A stretch of DNA of 46,206 nucleotides from Paracoccaceae bacterium. GTDB lineage: Bacteria > Pseudomonadota > Alphaproteobacteria > Rhodobacterales > Rhodobacteraceae. The DNA lies in the NCBI GenBank assembly GCA_007116575.1, contig SKIF01000112.1:1-46206 (forward strand), given 5' to 3'. Both the position numbers and the translations under genes were made by a program. Shown piece by piece: positions 36,059 to 46,185 of the stretch. Numbering within the stretch: the stretch's first letter is position 1; the number at the start of each line of letters is the position of its first letter. The notes beneath the pieces are model-generated. The model saw nothing but the letters and a program-made list of their open reading frames with translations, made no database searches and had not been told where the DNA came from.

Positions 36059-36087
36059 CGAATACCCAAGCGCCCCGAGGGCGTCAA
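36059..36087 (-). promoter_or_regulatory. Sigma-70 promoter of tRNA-Tyr
   Basis: On the minus strand: TTGACG (36087-36082), 17-base spacer, TATTCG (36064-36059). The -10 box ends 11 bases before the mature tRNA 5' end. Both the spacing and the near-consensus -35 box support it. Confidence 0.6.
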
Positions 36088-36230
36088 GGGCGGAAACGGG
36101 TCGGGCGGAGATATTCGCGCGGTGCAGCCGCGCGCACCGGTCAGCCGGTCACGCGTCCCGGTTTTGGCTTGCGCCGCTCTGGCAGGATGCGCATGTTGGC
36201 GGGCATGGGCCGCGAGCAGGGACAGCATTG

Positions 36231-37025
36231 ATGAAAAAGCCCGCCTGGGTGATCGAGAAGGAAAAGGCGCGCCGGGCCGAACGGTCCGAGACGCTGTGGC
36301 TGTTCGGGCTTCATGCCGTGCGCGATGCGCTGATGAACACCGCCCGCGACAAGCGCCGCCTCGTGGTGACGCGGAATGCTGCCGACCGGCTCGGTGACGC
36401 GATTGCTGCCTCGGGTCTTCCCCCCGAGATCGTCGATCCGCGCAAATTCGACGTGCCGCTCGACCCTGCTTCGGTGCATCAGGGCGCCGCATTGGAGGTG
36501 CGCCCGCTCGACTGGGGCGAGACCCGCGGGCTTTGTGCGCCAGAGGGTGGGGCGGGGCTGGTGGTGCTGCTCGACCGGGTGAGTGATCCGCATAACGTGG
36601 GCGCGATCCTGCGTTCGGCGGAGGTGTTCGGCGCGCGCGCGGTCATCGCCACCCAGCGCCATGCTGCGCCCGAGACCGGCGCGCTGGCCAAGACGGCCAG
36701 CGGCGCGCTGGAACGGCAGCCCTATCTGCGGGTGCGCAATCTGGCCGAGGAGATGGCGGTGCTGCAATCGCTGGGCTATCTGCTGATCGGGCTGGATGGG
36801 GCGGCCGAGCAGGGTCTCGATCAGGCGCTTGCCTCGGTGCCGCCGGGCCCGGTGGGGCTGGTGCTGGGCGCCGAGGGGCCCGGGCTGCGTGACAAGACGC
36901 GCGAGAGTTGTGACCTGCTGGCGCGGATTCCCGCTGCCGGGGCGTTCGGCTCGCTCAACGTCTCGAATGCCGCAGCTGTGGCGCTGTATGCTGCGCGGTG
37001 TGCGCAGCCCGTGACGGGGCAATGA
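36231..37025 (+). CDS. rlmB: TrmH/SpoU-family 23S rRNA ribose methyltransferase (RlmB-like)
   Basis: 264 residues. SPOUT-fold 2'-O-methyltransferase; RlmB methylates G2251 of 23S rRNA. N-terminal substrate-binding domain (TLWLFGLHAVRDALMNTARD), then motif 1 LLDRVSDPHNVGAILRSAEV with the catalytic asparagine and arginine, motif 2 GLVLGAEGPGLRDKTRESCD and motif 3 RIPAAGAFGSLNVSNAAAVA, forming the trefoil knot. ATG at 36231; the frame is open further upstream across the tRNA, so the longer start is rejected. Overlaps the next gene by four bases. Confidence 0.92.
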   Translation: MKKPAWVIEKEKARRAERSETLWLFGLHAVRDALMNTARDKRRLVVTRNAADRLGDAIAASGLPPEIVDPRKFDVPLDPASVHQGAALEVRPLDWGETRGLCAPEGGAGLVVLLDRVSDPHNVGAILRSAEVFGARAVIATQRHAAPETGALAKTASGALERQPYLRVRNLAEEMAVLQSLGYLLIGLDGAAEQGLDQALASVPPGPVGLVLGAEGPGLRDKTRESCDLLARIPAAGAFGSLNVSNAAAVALYAARCAQPVTGQ

Positions 37026-38008
37026 ACGGCGGTCAGGTCTCTGATTTCGGTCGGCTGCCCGATGGCGGCAAGGTCGCGCGGGTCACGCTGCGCTCGGACC
37101 GGTTATGCGTCAACGTGCTGAGCCTTGGTGCGATCCTGCAGGAGGTCCGTCTGGCGGATGGCCCCTCGCTGGTCACGGGCTTTCCCGACCTCGCGCCCTA
37201 TCTTGGTGACATGCGTTATTGCGGCGCGATTGTCGGGCCTGTTGCGGGACGGCTAAGCGGGGCCGAGGCGATGATCGGCGCGCAATTATGGCGGTTCAAA
37301 CCCAATGAGGGGCGGCACTTGCTGCATGGTGGCGCGGGCGGGCTGCATGCCCGGCTGTGGCAGATTGCGGATCTGGGGCCTGCACATGTCACCTTCCGGC
37401 TGAAGCTTGGCCATTGCGAGGGGGGCTTTCCGGGGGCACGCCTTTTCGAGGCGCGCTACAGTGTTGCGGAAAACCGGCTCGCGCTCGATCTGGTCAGCCG
37501 CTCTGATCGCCCGACCCTGGCCAACCTTGCCCCCCATGCCTTCTGGAACCTGCGCGGGCAGGGCGGGCTGCAGGGCCATGTGCTGCGCGTGGCCGCTGAC
37601 GAAATCCTGCCGCTTGGCCCGGATCGCTGCCCGCTGGGCGCGCCGGTGCCGGTTTCGGGGCCGTTCGACCTGCGCGCGGGCAGGGCGTTGGGGGAGGGGG
37701 CCGCCTATGACCATTGTTTCTGCGTGGCGCCTGCGCGCAGGGCGCTGCGGCCCGTGGCCCGGCTCAGCCTGCCGGGTGATCCGCGCGCCCCGAGCCTGGA
37801 AATGGCGACGACCGAGCCGGGCCTGCAGATCTACGATGCCGCGCGCCACCCTGAGAGGCCGTTCTTTGGTGTGGCGCTGGAAAGCCAGTGCTGGCCGGAT
37901 GCGCCGCGCCATGCAGGTTATCCCTCGATCCTGCTGGAGCCGGAAGAGGGCGCGCGGGTCCAGCGCACGGTCTGGACCCTGCATGAAGATGCGGAAGGAA
38001 GCCCATGA
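37022..38008 (+). CDS. Aldose 1-epimerase (GalM-like)
   Basis: 328 residues. Mutarotase fold that interconverts alpha and beta anomers of hexoses. Conserved residues are in FKPNEGRHLLHGG (substrate histidine), NLAPHAFWNLRGQG (catalytic histidine H-x-x-W-N), AYDHCF, and a late glutamate in ILLEPEEGARV. Translationally coupled by ATGA overlap to the rRNA methyltransferase before it and to the lipoprotein gene after it. Which sugar it serves is unclear, as no sugar operon is nearby. Confidence 0.9.
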   Translation: MNGGQVSDFGRLPDGGKVARVTLRSDRLCVNVLSLGAILQEVRLADGPSLVTGFPDLAPYLGDMRYCGAIVGPVAGRLSGAEAMIGAQLWRFKPNEGRHLLHGGAGGLHARLWQIADLGPAHVTFRLKLGHCEGGFPGARLFEARYSVAENRLALDLVSRSDRPTLANLAPHAFWNLRGQGGLQGHVLRVAADEILPLGPDRCPLGAPVPVSGPFDLRAGRALGEGAAYDHCFCVAPARRALRPVARLSLPGDPRAPSLEMATTEPGLQIYDAARHPERPFFGVALESQCWPDAPRHAGYPSILLEPEEGARVQRTVWTLHEDAEGSP

Positions 38009-38577
38009 GGGTTCTGGCACTTCTGGCGCTGGGCGCGCTGCTTGCGGGCTGTGCTTCGGTCTCGCGCGAGGAATGCCTTGCGGGCAACTGGGATGTGATC
38101 GGTCAGCGGGATGGCGCGCGCGGGCTGGTGGCAGAGACAGTTTTCGCGCGCCATCAGACCGCCTGCGCGCGGGTCGATGTGGCCCCGGACCGGGCGCTTT
38201 GGGAGCAGGGCTATGCGCAGGGGCTGCGGCAGTATTGCACGCCGCGCAGCGGGCTGGATGAGGGGCGCGCGGGGCGGGCCTATCGCGGGGTCTGCCCGGC
38301 GGCGCAGGAGGCGGGTTTCCTGCGCGGGCATGATCTGGGCCGCGCCGCGCATCGGCAGGAGCAACGGTTGCGCAAGATTGACAGCGAGATCCGTCGTATC
38401 GAGGCGCGCAATGCCGCGCTCGCGGCGGTGCCGCAAGATCCTCCCGATCCCGCTGCACCGGCCGAGCTTGCCGCCAACAGGTCCGAGCTCGCCTTCCTGC
38501 GGCTTGAACGGTTGCAGGCGCAGGCCGCACTTGCGCGGGTCGAGCGTGAGATACGGGCCTTCAGGGCAGGGTTATGA
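38005..38577 (+). CDS. DUF2799-type lipoprotein
   Basis: 190 residues. Lipoprotein signal LLALGALLAGCASVS with the lipobox LAGC, lipid-modified cysteine at residue 16. The mature part has several cysteines (REECLAGNWDVIGQRDGARG, TACARVDV, RQYCTPRSG, YRGVCPAAQEAGF) in a pattern typical of DUF2799, then a C-terminal coiled coil (QRLRKIDSEIRRIEARNAAL). The function of the family is unknown. Its last 17 bases overlap the end of purN, which runs the other way. Confidence 0.82.
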   Translation: MRVLALLALGALLAGCASVSREECLAGNWDVIGQRDGARGLVAETVFARHQTACARVDVAPDRALWEQGYAQGLRQYCTPRSGLDEGRAGRAYRGVCPAAQEAGFLRGHDLGRAAHRQEQRLRKIDSEIRRIEARNAALAAVPQDPPDPAAPAELAANRSELAFLRLERLQAQAALARVEREIRAFRAGL

Positions 38578-39157
38578 GCCCGCGTTCGCCCTCGGCCACA
38601 CGGCGCAGCACCAGCGGATAGAGCCTGTGCTCCATTGGCAGGACGCGCGCGGCGAGCGTCTCGGGCGTGTCACCCGACAGGATCGGCACCCGCGCTTGCC
38701 CGAGGATCGGGCCGTCATCAAGCTCGGGCGTGACCTCGTGGACTGTGCAGCCCGCCTCGGTATCGCCTGCGGCGATGGCGCGGGCATGGGTGTCGAGGCC
38801 GCGATAGTTGGGCAGGAGCGAAGGGTGAATATTGAGGATACGACCTGCATAGGCCGCCACGAACTCCGGCGTCAGGATACGCATGAAGCCCGCCAGCGCG
38901 ATCAGATCGGGGCGCGCGGCATCAAGTGCGTCGCGCAGAGCCGCCTCGAATCCGGCCCGGTCGCGGCCAAAGGGGCGGTGATCGACCATGGCTGTCGGGA
39001 TGCCCATGGCTGCGGCTTTGGCCAGCCCGCCTGCATCGGGGCGGTTCGAGAGCACAAGGCAAGTCCGCGCCGGGTGGTCGCCCTGCATCGATTCTGCCAG
39101 CGCGACCATGTTCGAGCCCGAGCCCGAAATCAGGATCGCGACGCGCTTGTGGCTCAT
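38561..39157 (-). CDS. purN: Phosphoribosylglycinamide formyltransferase PurN
   Basis: 198 residues. Uses 10-formyl-THF to formylate GAR in purine biosynthesis. Phosphate-binding [18 protein letters not shown], the catalytic aspartate and asparagine region [34 protein letters not shown] with the catalytic histidine, and [20 protein letters not shown]. The start overlaps the purM stop by four bases, so the two are coupled. Confidence 0.96.
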   Translation of the reverse strand: MSHKRVAILISGSGSNMVALAESMQGDHPARTCLVLSNRPDAGGLAKAAAMGIPTAMVDHRPFGRDRAGFEAALRDALDAARPDLIALAGFMRILTPEFVAAYAGRILNIHPSLLPNYRGLDTHARAIAAGDTEAGCTVHEVTPELDDGPILGQARVPILSGDTPETLAARVLPMEHRLYPLVLRRVAEGERGLITLP

Positions 39158-40200
39158 GCCAGCGTGCCCGTATAGCGGATGTCTGTGCCCTCGTGCACCG
39201 TGCCGATGACATGCACGTGCTCGCCAGCTTCTTGCAGCAACTCGCGCAGCGCGTCCGCTGCATCGGGTGCGACGACCAGCACCATCCCGATGCCCGAATT
39301 GAAGGTCTTGAGCATCTCGGGCGCGTCAAGCCCGCCTTCGCGCATTAGCCAGTCAAAAACCGGGGGCAGGGTCCAGGTGTCAAGGTCGATCTCGGCCCCC
39401 AGCCCCTCGGGAAGCACGCGCGGCAGGTTCTCGGTCAGCCCGCCGCCGGTGATATGGGCGGCGGCATGGACGCCGCCCGCGCGGATCGCGGCCAGCAGTG
39501 GGCGGACATAAAGCCGCGTGGGGGCCAGCAACTCGGCCCCGAGCGTTGCGCCGCCAAAGGGGGCGGGTGCGTCCCAGTCAAGCCCCGCGCGCTCGACCAC
39601 CTTGCGCACCAGCGAATAGCCGTTGGAATGCACCCCGTCCGAGGCCAGCCCCAGCAGCACATCGCCGGCCGCAACGCCTGCAGGCAGGGCCGCGCCGCGC
39701 TCCATCGCGCCTACGGCAAAGCCCGCAAGGTCGAAATCCTGTTCCGCATACATGCCCGGCATCTCGGCGGTCTCGCCACCGATCAGCGCGCAACCCGCGC
39801 CGCGACACCCCTCGGCAATGCCGGCGATGATGCGAGAGGCGGCTGCGACATCCAGCTTGCCAGTGGCGAAATAGTCCAGAAAGAATAGCGGTTCCGCCCC
39901 CTGACAGACCAGATCGTTGACGCACATCGCCACCAAATCGATGCCGATCGTGTCAAGCTGGCCGGTGTCGATGGCGATGCGCAGTTTGGTGCCCACCCCG
40001 TCGGTCGCGGCCACCAGAATCGGATCGGTGAAGCCTGCGGCCTTCAGATCGAACAGCGCGCCAAAGCCGCCCAGCCCGGCCATGACGCCGGATCGCGCCG
40101 TGGCCTTGGCGGCTGGCTTGATCGACTCGACCAGCGCATTGCCCGCGTCAATATCGACGCCTGCCTGCGCGTAGCTCAACGCCGTCTTGTCACTGGCCAT
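39154..40200 (-). CDS. purM: Phosphoribosylformylglycinamidine cyclo-ligase PurM
   Basis: 348 residues. Makes AIR from FGAM with ATP. Motifs: [20 protein letters not shown] near the N-terminus, [64 protein letters not shown] and [16 protein letters not shown] at 40200; a start nine bases farther upstream is possible but adds nothing. First gene of the purMN operon. Confidence 0.96.
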   Translation of the reverse strand: MASDKTALSYAQAGVDIDAGNALVESIKPAAKATARSGVMAGLGGFGALFDLKAAGFTDPILVAATDGVGTKLRIAIDTGQLDTIGIDLVAMCVNDLVCQGAEPLFFLDYFATGKLDVAAASRIIAGIAEGCRGAGCALIGGETAEMPGMYAEQDFDLAGFAVGAMERGAALPAGVAAGDVLLGLASDGVHSNGYSLVRKVVERAGLDWDAPAPFGGATLGAELLAPTRLYVRPLLAAIRAGGVHAAAHITGGGLTENLPRVLPEGLGAEIDLDTWTLPPVFDWLMREGGLDAPEMLKTFNSGIGMVLVVAPDAADALRELLQEAGEHVHVIGTVHEGTDIRYTGTLA

Positions 40201-40282
40201 CGGCTGCACCCCCTGCCTGCCACCCTCTGCTCAGCGCGATAGCCCATTGCATCGCGGGGGGCAACCGGCAGGCAAGCACAGC

Positions 40283-40310
40283 TTGACCCGTGCGGCCAAT
40301 CTGCTAGCAG
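40283..40310 (+). promoter_or_regulatory. Probable promoter of tRNA(CAU)
   Basis: TTGACC (40283-40288), 16-base spacer, TAGCAG (40305-40310). The mature tRNA begins 11 bases after the -10 box, the same distance as at tRNA-Tyr. Confidence 0.5.
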
Positions 40311-40320
40311 AGGCTTCGGC

Positions 40321-40397
40321 GGGCCTGTAGCTCAATTGGTTAGAGCAGAGCGCTCATAACGCTTTGGTTGGGGGTTCGAGTCCCTCCGGGCCTACCA
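40321..40397 (+). tRNA. tRNA(CAU), elongator Met or Ile2
   Basis: 77 bases with encoded CCA. D-arm GTAGCTCAATTGGTTAGAGC, anticodon stem GAGCG/CGCTT with loop CTCATAA giving CAU, T-arm GGGGG-TTCGAGT-CCCTC, acceptor GGGCCTG with CGGGCCT. It is not an initiator (no run of three G-C pairs in the anticodon stem). The variable loop TTGGTTG recalls lysidine-modified tRNA-Ile2, so isoleucine for AUA codons is at least as likely as methionine. Confidence 0.9.
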
Positions 40398-40624
40398 CCC
40401 TGCCCAACGCGAGCAGCGGCATCTGTGGTCGCAACGCTGCCGTTTTGAGGGCATTGTGCACAAGAACCCGGCATTTCACCGCAATTTTCCATTTCCACGC
40501 TTGACCGGCGAAGGGAAATCGGCACAAATTTGCCGATGTGCTTGATATGGACTGTATCTGGCCATGAATCCCGGGGCATTCCGGGGCAGACCGCCGCGAA
40601 GGCGGCGACAACAGAGAGGTTGAA
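40398..40624 (+). other. Leader region of aapJ
   Basis: 227 bases. A short stem GCAGCG with CGCTGC followed by CGTTTT, just after the tRNA, may end it. The 5' untranslated part of aapJ has a tight hairpin CCGCC-gcgaa-GGCGG (40591-40605), then AGAGAGG before the ATG. No certain promoter was identified. Confidence 0.45.
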
Positions 40625-41641
40625 ATGAAAAAATCCGTATTCGTCGGCGCTTTTGCCGCCACTGCACTTGTTGCTGGCATGGCACAGGCGCAAATGCTGC
40701 AATCCATTCAGGATCGCGGCGAGCTGAACTGTGGTGTTTCCACTGGTCTCGCCGGGTTCTCGGCACCTGATGCCAATGGCGTCTGGCAAGGCTTCGACGT
40801 CGCTGTATGCCGCGCTGTCGCAGCCGCGATTCTGGACGACGCGATGGCTGTCAACTTCGTGCCCACGACAGGCCAGACCCGCTTCTCGGCGCTGGCCTCG
40901 GGCGAGGTAGACATGCTCGCGCGCAACACCACCTGGACTTTCACCCGCGACATCGACCTGCGTCTGACCTTTGTTGGCGTGAACTATTACGATGGTCAGG
41001 GCTTCATGGTGAGTCGCGATCTGGGTGTCAGCTCGGCCACCGAACTCGATGGCGCGACCGTCTGCATCCAGACCGGGACCACGACTGAACTCAACCTGGC
41101 TGACTATTTCCGCGCCAATGGCATGAACTACGAGCCGGTTCCGATCGAAACCAATGCGGAAGCGCAGCAGCAATATCTGGCTGGCGCGTGCGACGTCTAC
41201 ACGACCGACGTTTCGGGTCTGGCCGCGACGCGCGCCAGCTTCGAAAGCCCCGACGCGCATGTGATCCTGCCCGAGGTGATTTCGAAAGAACCGCTCGGGC
41301 CTGTCGTCCGTGACGGTGACAAGGAGTGGGAAGGCATTGTGCGCTGGACCTTGTTTGCACTGGTCGCAGCCGAAGAGCTTGGCATCACTTCGGCCAATGT
41401 CGCTGAACTGGCGCAGGGAACCGACAACCCCGAGGTCAACCGTCTGCTTGGCTCTGAAGGGGAGTTCGGCTCCATGCTGGGGCTCGAGTCCGACTGGGCC
41501 GTGCGTGCGATCTCGGCGGGTGGCAACTATGGCGAGATCTTCGCTGCCAATATCGGCGATCAGACCCCGATCGGTCTGGCCCGCGGGCTGAACGCGCTGT
41601 GGACCCAGGGTGGTCTGCAATACGCGATGCCCTTCCGGTGA
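40625..41641 (+). CDS. aapJ: General L-amino acid ABC transporter, substrate-binding protein
   Basis: 338 residues, periplasmic. Signal peptide 1-22 (VFVGAFAATALVAGMAQAQ). Solute-binding fold with IQDRGELNCGVSTGLAGFSA, WQGFDVAVCRAVAAAILDD, LASGEVDMLARNTTWTFTRD and TDVSGLAATRASFESPDAHV. This matches AapJ/BztA, which binds many L-amino acids such as glutamate, glutamine, aspartate and asparagine. First gene of aapJQMP; a hairpin after it should raise its expression over the permeases. Confidence 0.95.
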   Translation: MKKSVFVGAFAATALVAGMAQAQMLQSIQDRGELNCGVSTGLAGFSAPDANGVWQGFDVAVCRAVAAAILDDAMAVNFVPTTGQTRFSALASGEVDMLARNTTWTFTRDIDLRLTFVGVNYYDGQGFMVSRDLGVSSATELDGATVCIQTGTTTELNLADYFRANGMNYEPVPIETNAEAQQQYLAGACDVYTTDVSGLAATRASFESPDAHVILPEVISKEPLGPVVRDGDKEWEGIVRWTLFALVAAEELGITSANVAELAQGTDNPEVNRLLGSEGEFGSMLGLESDWAVRAISAGGNYGEIFAANIGDQTPIGLARGLNALWTQGGLQYAMPFR

Positions 41642-41652
41642 TCTGAACTGAG

Positions 41653-41678
41653 GGACGCGCGCCTGCGGGCGCGCGTCC
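41653..41678 (+). terminator. Hairpin between aapJ and aapQ
   Basis: GGACGCGCGCC (41653-41663) pairs perfectly with GGCGCGCGTCC (41668-41678) around the tetraloop TGCG, followed by TCTTCACCTTTT. A partial terminator or 3'-stabiliser that would keep binding protein in excess over permease. Confidence 0.65.
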
Positions 41679-41752
41679 TCTTCACCTTTTCCGATTTGAG
41701 ATCAGGCAAATCAGAGTGACACAGCCACAGGGCCCTGTGTCAGGAGGATGCC

Positions 41753-43024
41753 ATGTCCACGAGCACTGACCAGCGATACACCAAGGTTGAGCATAAGAAG
41801 AGCTTTCAGCTCAGTATGTTGCTCTATGATCAACGGTATCGCTCGATCACGATCCAGGTATTCTTCCTGTTCATGCTGATGCTGGGCGCTGCCTGGTTGA
41901 TCGACAATACCGTGAACAACCTGCGCGCCTTGGGCAAGGATTTCAGCTTCGCCTTTCTGAACAACCCGGCGGGGTATGACATCAACCAGAGACCCGTCGA
42001 ATACAACAGCCAGATGACGCATGGCCGCGCGGCGTTGGTGGGCTTTCTGAACACGATGATTCTGGCCGTCATGGCCTGTGTTCTGGCGACGGTTCTGGGC
42101 GTGGTTGCGGGTGTGCTGCGCCTGTCGAACAACTGGATCGTCGGGCGGTTGATGACCGTCTATGTCGAGGTTTTCCGCAATATCCCGACGCTTCTCTGGA
42201 TCCTGATCTTCGGCGCCATCATGACCGAGGCAATGCCTGCGCCTTCTGCCTTCCGGGGGGATACGCCTGCGGCCAGCATGATCTTCAACGAGTCGGTCGC
42301 GATCACGAATCGCGGTGTCTATATTCCCGCCATCATGTTCGCACGCGACCTTGGCAGCCTGCAGGTCGGCCCGGTAGCGCCCTCTATTTCCTGGCTTTTG
42401 GTCATCGTCATCATTGCGGCGGGGATCTGGGCCAACAAGCTGCTGATCGCACATGCGACCCGTGTGCAGAACGCGACCGGGGTGCGGCCCAAGACCTGGT
42501 GGAAGTCGATCCTGATCCTGTTCGGACCGATCATTCTGTTCTTCATCGCGCTGGGAGCGCATCTCGACTACCCGGAATTGCGCGGGTTCAATTTCGCGGG
42601 GGGCACACATCTGCGAAACTCGCTGATCGCCATGTGGCTGGGGCTCGGCATTTATACGGGTGCCTTCATTGCCGAGATCGTCCGCGCGGGCATTCTGGCC
42701 ATCAACAAGGGCCAGACCGAGGCCGCCTATGCGCTGGGCCTGCAACCGGGCAAGACAATGCGGCTGGTGATCCTGCCACAGGCGCTGCGGGTGATCATTC
42801 CGCCGCTGATCTCGAATTACCTCAACATCACCAAGAACACCTCGCTCGGGCTTGCCGTGGGCTATATGGACCTGCGCTCGACGCTCGGGGGCATTACCAT
42901 CAACCAGACCGGGCGCGAGCTCGAGGGGATGATGCTGATGATGCTCATCTATCTGGCGATCAGCCTGACCATCTCGGGGGTGCTCAATGTCTACAACTCC
43001 CGCGTCAAGCTGAAGGAGCGATAA
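41753..43024 (+). CDS. aapQ: General L-amino acid ABC transporter permease AapQ
   Basis: 423 residues. N-terminal cytoplasmic tail, then membrane helices including VFFLFMLMLGAAWLIDNTVN and TMILAVMACVLATVLGVVAG. The permease coupling (EAA) loop is GQTEAAYALGLQPGKTMRLV followed by ILPQALRVIIPPLISNYLN, which contacts the ATPase. AapQ and AapM form the heteromeric channel. The ATG at 41753 has AGGAGG upstream. One base separates its stop from aapM. Confidence 0.95.
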   Translation: MSTSTDQRYTKVEHKKSFQLSMLLYDQRYRSITIQVFFLFMLMLGAAWLIDNTVNNLRALGKDFSFAFLNNPAGYDINQRPVEYNSQMTHGRAALVGFLNTMILAVMACVLATVLGVVAGVLRLSNNWIVGRLMTVYVEVFRNIPTLLWILIFGAIMTEAMPAPSAFRGDTPAASMIFNESVAITNRGVYIPAIMFARDLGSLQVGPVAPSISWLLVIVIIAAGIWANKLLIAHATRVQNATGVRPKTWWKSILILFGPIILFFIALGAHLDYPELRGFNFAGGTHLRNSLIAMWLGLGIYTGAFIAEIVRAGILAINKGQTEAAYALGLQPGKTMRLVILPQALRVIIPPLISNYLNITKNTSLGLAVGYMDLRSTLGGITINQTGRELEGMMLMMLIYLAISLTISGVLNVYNSRVKLKER

Positions 43025-43025
43025 G

Positions 43026-44324
43026 ATGAGCAATATCGAATCGCAAACCATCGCCTTTGTGCGCGATACGATGATCCCGGAGCAGGCCCCGCCGCTCACC
43101 GAGGCGGGCGCGATCAAATGGCTGCGCGAAAACCTGTTCTCGGGCTGGTTCAACTCCACGCTGACGCTGCTGTCGCTGGCAATTATCTGGTGGTCGCTGG
43201 CGGCCATCGGTCCATGGCTGGTCAATACAGTCTGGAATGCCGGGTCGCTGAGCGAGTGCCGCCGCATCCTGGACGGCACCGGGGGTGCCTGTTTCGCGGT
43301 CATCAACGACCGCTGGCACCAGTTGCTGTTTGGCTTCTACCCGTCGCATCTCTACTGGCGTCCGGTGCTGGCACTGGTGCTGCTGTTCGTGGCGCTGGCC
43401 CCGATCCTGTTCACCGGGTTGCCGCGCAAGCTGCTGGTCTTTTCGGCGCTCTATCCGTTCATCGGGTATCACCTGCTTTGGGGCGGATCGATCTGGCTGC
43501 CGATTTCGGCGCTGCTGGGCTTTGTCGCAGGCGGGATCGCCTTCATTCTTGTGCGCAAGGTCAACGGACTCGCGGCAGTCTTTGCCGCTGTGCTGGCGCC
43601 GGTGTTCTGGTGGCTGTTCCTGGCCGGACCCTTTGACAGCGCCATGTCGTCGGTTTTGCCGCTGGGGCTGGATTTCGTCCGGTCCGACCGGTTCGGTGGC
43701 TTCCTGATCTCGCTCGTGATTGGGGTGACAGGAATCTCGCTCTCGTTGCCCCTGGGGATTCTGCTGGCGCTTGGGCGACAGTCAGACATGGTGTTCGTGA
43801 AATCGGTCTGCGTGATCTTCATCGAGTTCATCCGCGGCGTGCCGCTGATCACGCTGTTGTTCACGGCCTCGCTGCTTCTCAATTACTTCCTGCCACCGGG
43901 CACGAGCTTCGACCTGATTCTTCGCGTGATCATCATGGTGACGCTCTTTGCCGCGGCTTATATGGCCGAGGTGATCCGCGGCGGGCTCGCGGCGTTGCCC
44001 AAGGGGCAGTATGAGGCCGCCGACGCGCTGGGGCTCGATTACTGGAAGGCGCAGCGGCTGATCATCATGCCGCAGGCGCTGAAAATCTCGATCCCAGGTA
44101 TCGTCAACACATTTATCGGGCTGTTCAAGGACACGACGCTTGTGGTGTTCATCGGCCTGCTGGACCCGATCGGGCTGTCGAACGCGATCCGCGCCTCGAC
44201 CGACTGGCAGGGCATCTACTGGGAACTGTTCATCTTCATCGGTGCGCTGTTCTTTATCTTCTGCTTCGGCATTTCGCGCTATTCGATGTATCTTGAGCGC
44301 AAACTGAAGACAGATCACAAATAA
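43026..44324 (+). CDS. aapM: General L-amino acid ABC transporter permease AapM
   Basis: 432 residues. Multiple membrane segments (LTLLSLAIIWWSLAAIGPWL, VLALVLLFVALAPILFTGLP, IGVTGISLSLPLGILLALGR). Coupling loop AALPKGQYEAADALGLDYWK with IIMPQALKISIPGIVNTFIG, and the HisMQ-type FIEFIRGVPLITLLF. The N-terminal region has extra hydrophobic segments compared with basic HisM-type permeases, as is normal for AapM/BztC. AAGGAGCG precedes the start. Confidence 0.95.
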   Translation: MSNIESQTIAFVRDTMIPEQAPPLTEAGAIKWLRENLFSGWFNSTLTLLSLAIIWWSLAAIGPWLVNTVWNAGSLSECRRILDGTGGACFAVINDRWHQLLFGFYPSHLYWRPVLALVLLFVALAPILFTGLPRKLLVFSALYPFIGYHLLWGGSIWLPISALLGFVAGGIAFILVRKVNGLAAVFAAVLAPVFWWLFLAGPFDSAMSSVLPLGLDFVRSDRFGGFLISLVIGVTGISLSLPLGILLALGRQSDMVFVKSVCVIFIEFIRGVPLITLLFTASLLLNYFLPPGTSFDLILRVIIMVTLFAAAYMAEVIRGGLAALPKGQYEAADALGLDYWKAQRLIIMPQALKISIPGIVNTFIGLFKDTTLVVFIGLLDPIGLSNAIRASTDWQGIYWELFIFIGALFFIFCFGISRYSMYLERKLKTDHK

Positions 44325-44339
44325 GCCAAGGGGAAGGCC

Positions 44340-45143
44340 ATGACCGAACCTGTCGTTGATATACCGGTCGAGCGCACGATCGACACCAGCCAGATGAAAG
44401 TGAGCGACGAGGTCGCGATCCAGATCACCTCGATGAACAAGTGGTACGGCACCTTCCATGTGCTGCGCGACATCAACATGACGGTGAATCAGGGAGAGCG
44501 GATCGTGATCTGCGGGCCCTCGGGCTCGGGCAAATCGACACTGATCCGCTGTATCAACCGGTTGGAGGAGCATCAGTCGGGGCAGATCATCGTCGATGGA
44601 ACGGAACTGACCGGAGATCTGAAGAATATCGACAAGGTGCGCTCGGAAGTGGGGATGGTGTTCCAGCATTTCAACCTGTTCCCGCATCTGACGATTCTGG
44701 AGAATTGCACGCTGGCCCCGATCTGGGTGCGCAAGACGCCCAAGAAAGAAGCCGATGAAATCGCGATGCATTTCCTCGAGAAGGTCAAAATTCCCGAACA
44801 GGCGCTGAAATATCCCGGGCAATTGTCAGGCGGGCAACAGCAGCGGGTGGCGATTGCGCGCTCGCTGTGCATGAAGCCGCGCATCATGCTGTTCGACGAG
44901 CCCACCTCGGCGCTCGACCCCGAGATGATCAAGGAAGTGCTCGACACGATGATCCAGCTCGCGGAAGAGGGCATGACCATGCTCTGCGTGACCCATGAGA
45001 TGGGCTTCGCGCAGGCCGTGGCGAACCGGGTTATCTTTATGGATCAGGGCCAGATCGTCGAGCAGAACGAGCCGCGGGAGTTCTTCAACAACCCGAAATC
45101 CGAGCGCACCCAGCTGTTCCTGAGCCAGATTCTGGGACACTGA
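44340..45143 (+). CDS. aapP: General L-amino acid ABC transporter ATP-binding protein AapP
   Basis: 267 residues. Walker [14 protein letters not shown]-loop [15 protein letters not shown], signature LSGGQQQR, Walker [17 protein letters not shown]-loop [10 protein letters not shown]. The first ~28 residues are a variable tail before the ATPase fold. Drives uptake through AapQM. Last gene before a terminator; AAGGGGAAGG precedes the ATG. Confidence 0.97.
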   Translation: MTEPVVDIPVERTIDTSQMKVSDEVAIQITSMNKWYGTFHVLRDINMTVNQGERIVICGPSGSGKSTLIRCINRLEEHQSGQIIVDGTELTGDLKNIDKVRSEVGMVFQHFNLFPHLTILENCTLAPIWVRKTPKKEADEIAMHFLEKVKIPEQALKYPGQLSGGQQQRVAIARSLCMKPRIMLFDEPTSALDPEMIKEVLDTMIQLAEEGMTMLCVTHEMGFAQAVANRVIFMDQGQIVEQNEPREFFNNPKSERTQLFLSQILGH

Positions 45144-45193
45144 GTAGAGGCGTGTTCCGAGGGCAACTGGAGAGATGAATCAGCATGACAAGA

Positions 45194-45224
45194 GGCGCGC
45201 GGTCTTCAGCCGCGCGCCCTTTTT
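45194..45224 (+). terminator. Intrinsic terminator of aapJQMP
   Basis: GGCGCGCGG (45194-45202) pairs perfectly with CCGCGCGCC (45210-45218), followed by CTTTTTC. It stands 50 bases after the aapP stop. Confidence 0.85.
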
Positions 45225-45241
45225 CATGCAGCAAACCCTGA

Positions 45242-46185
<944 letters not shown>

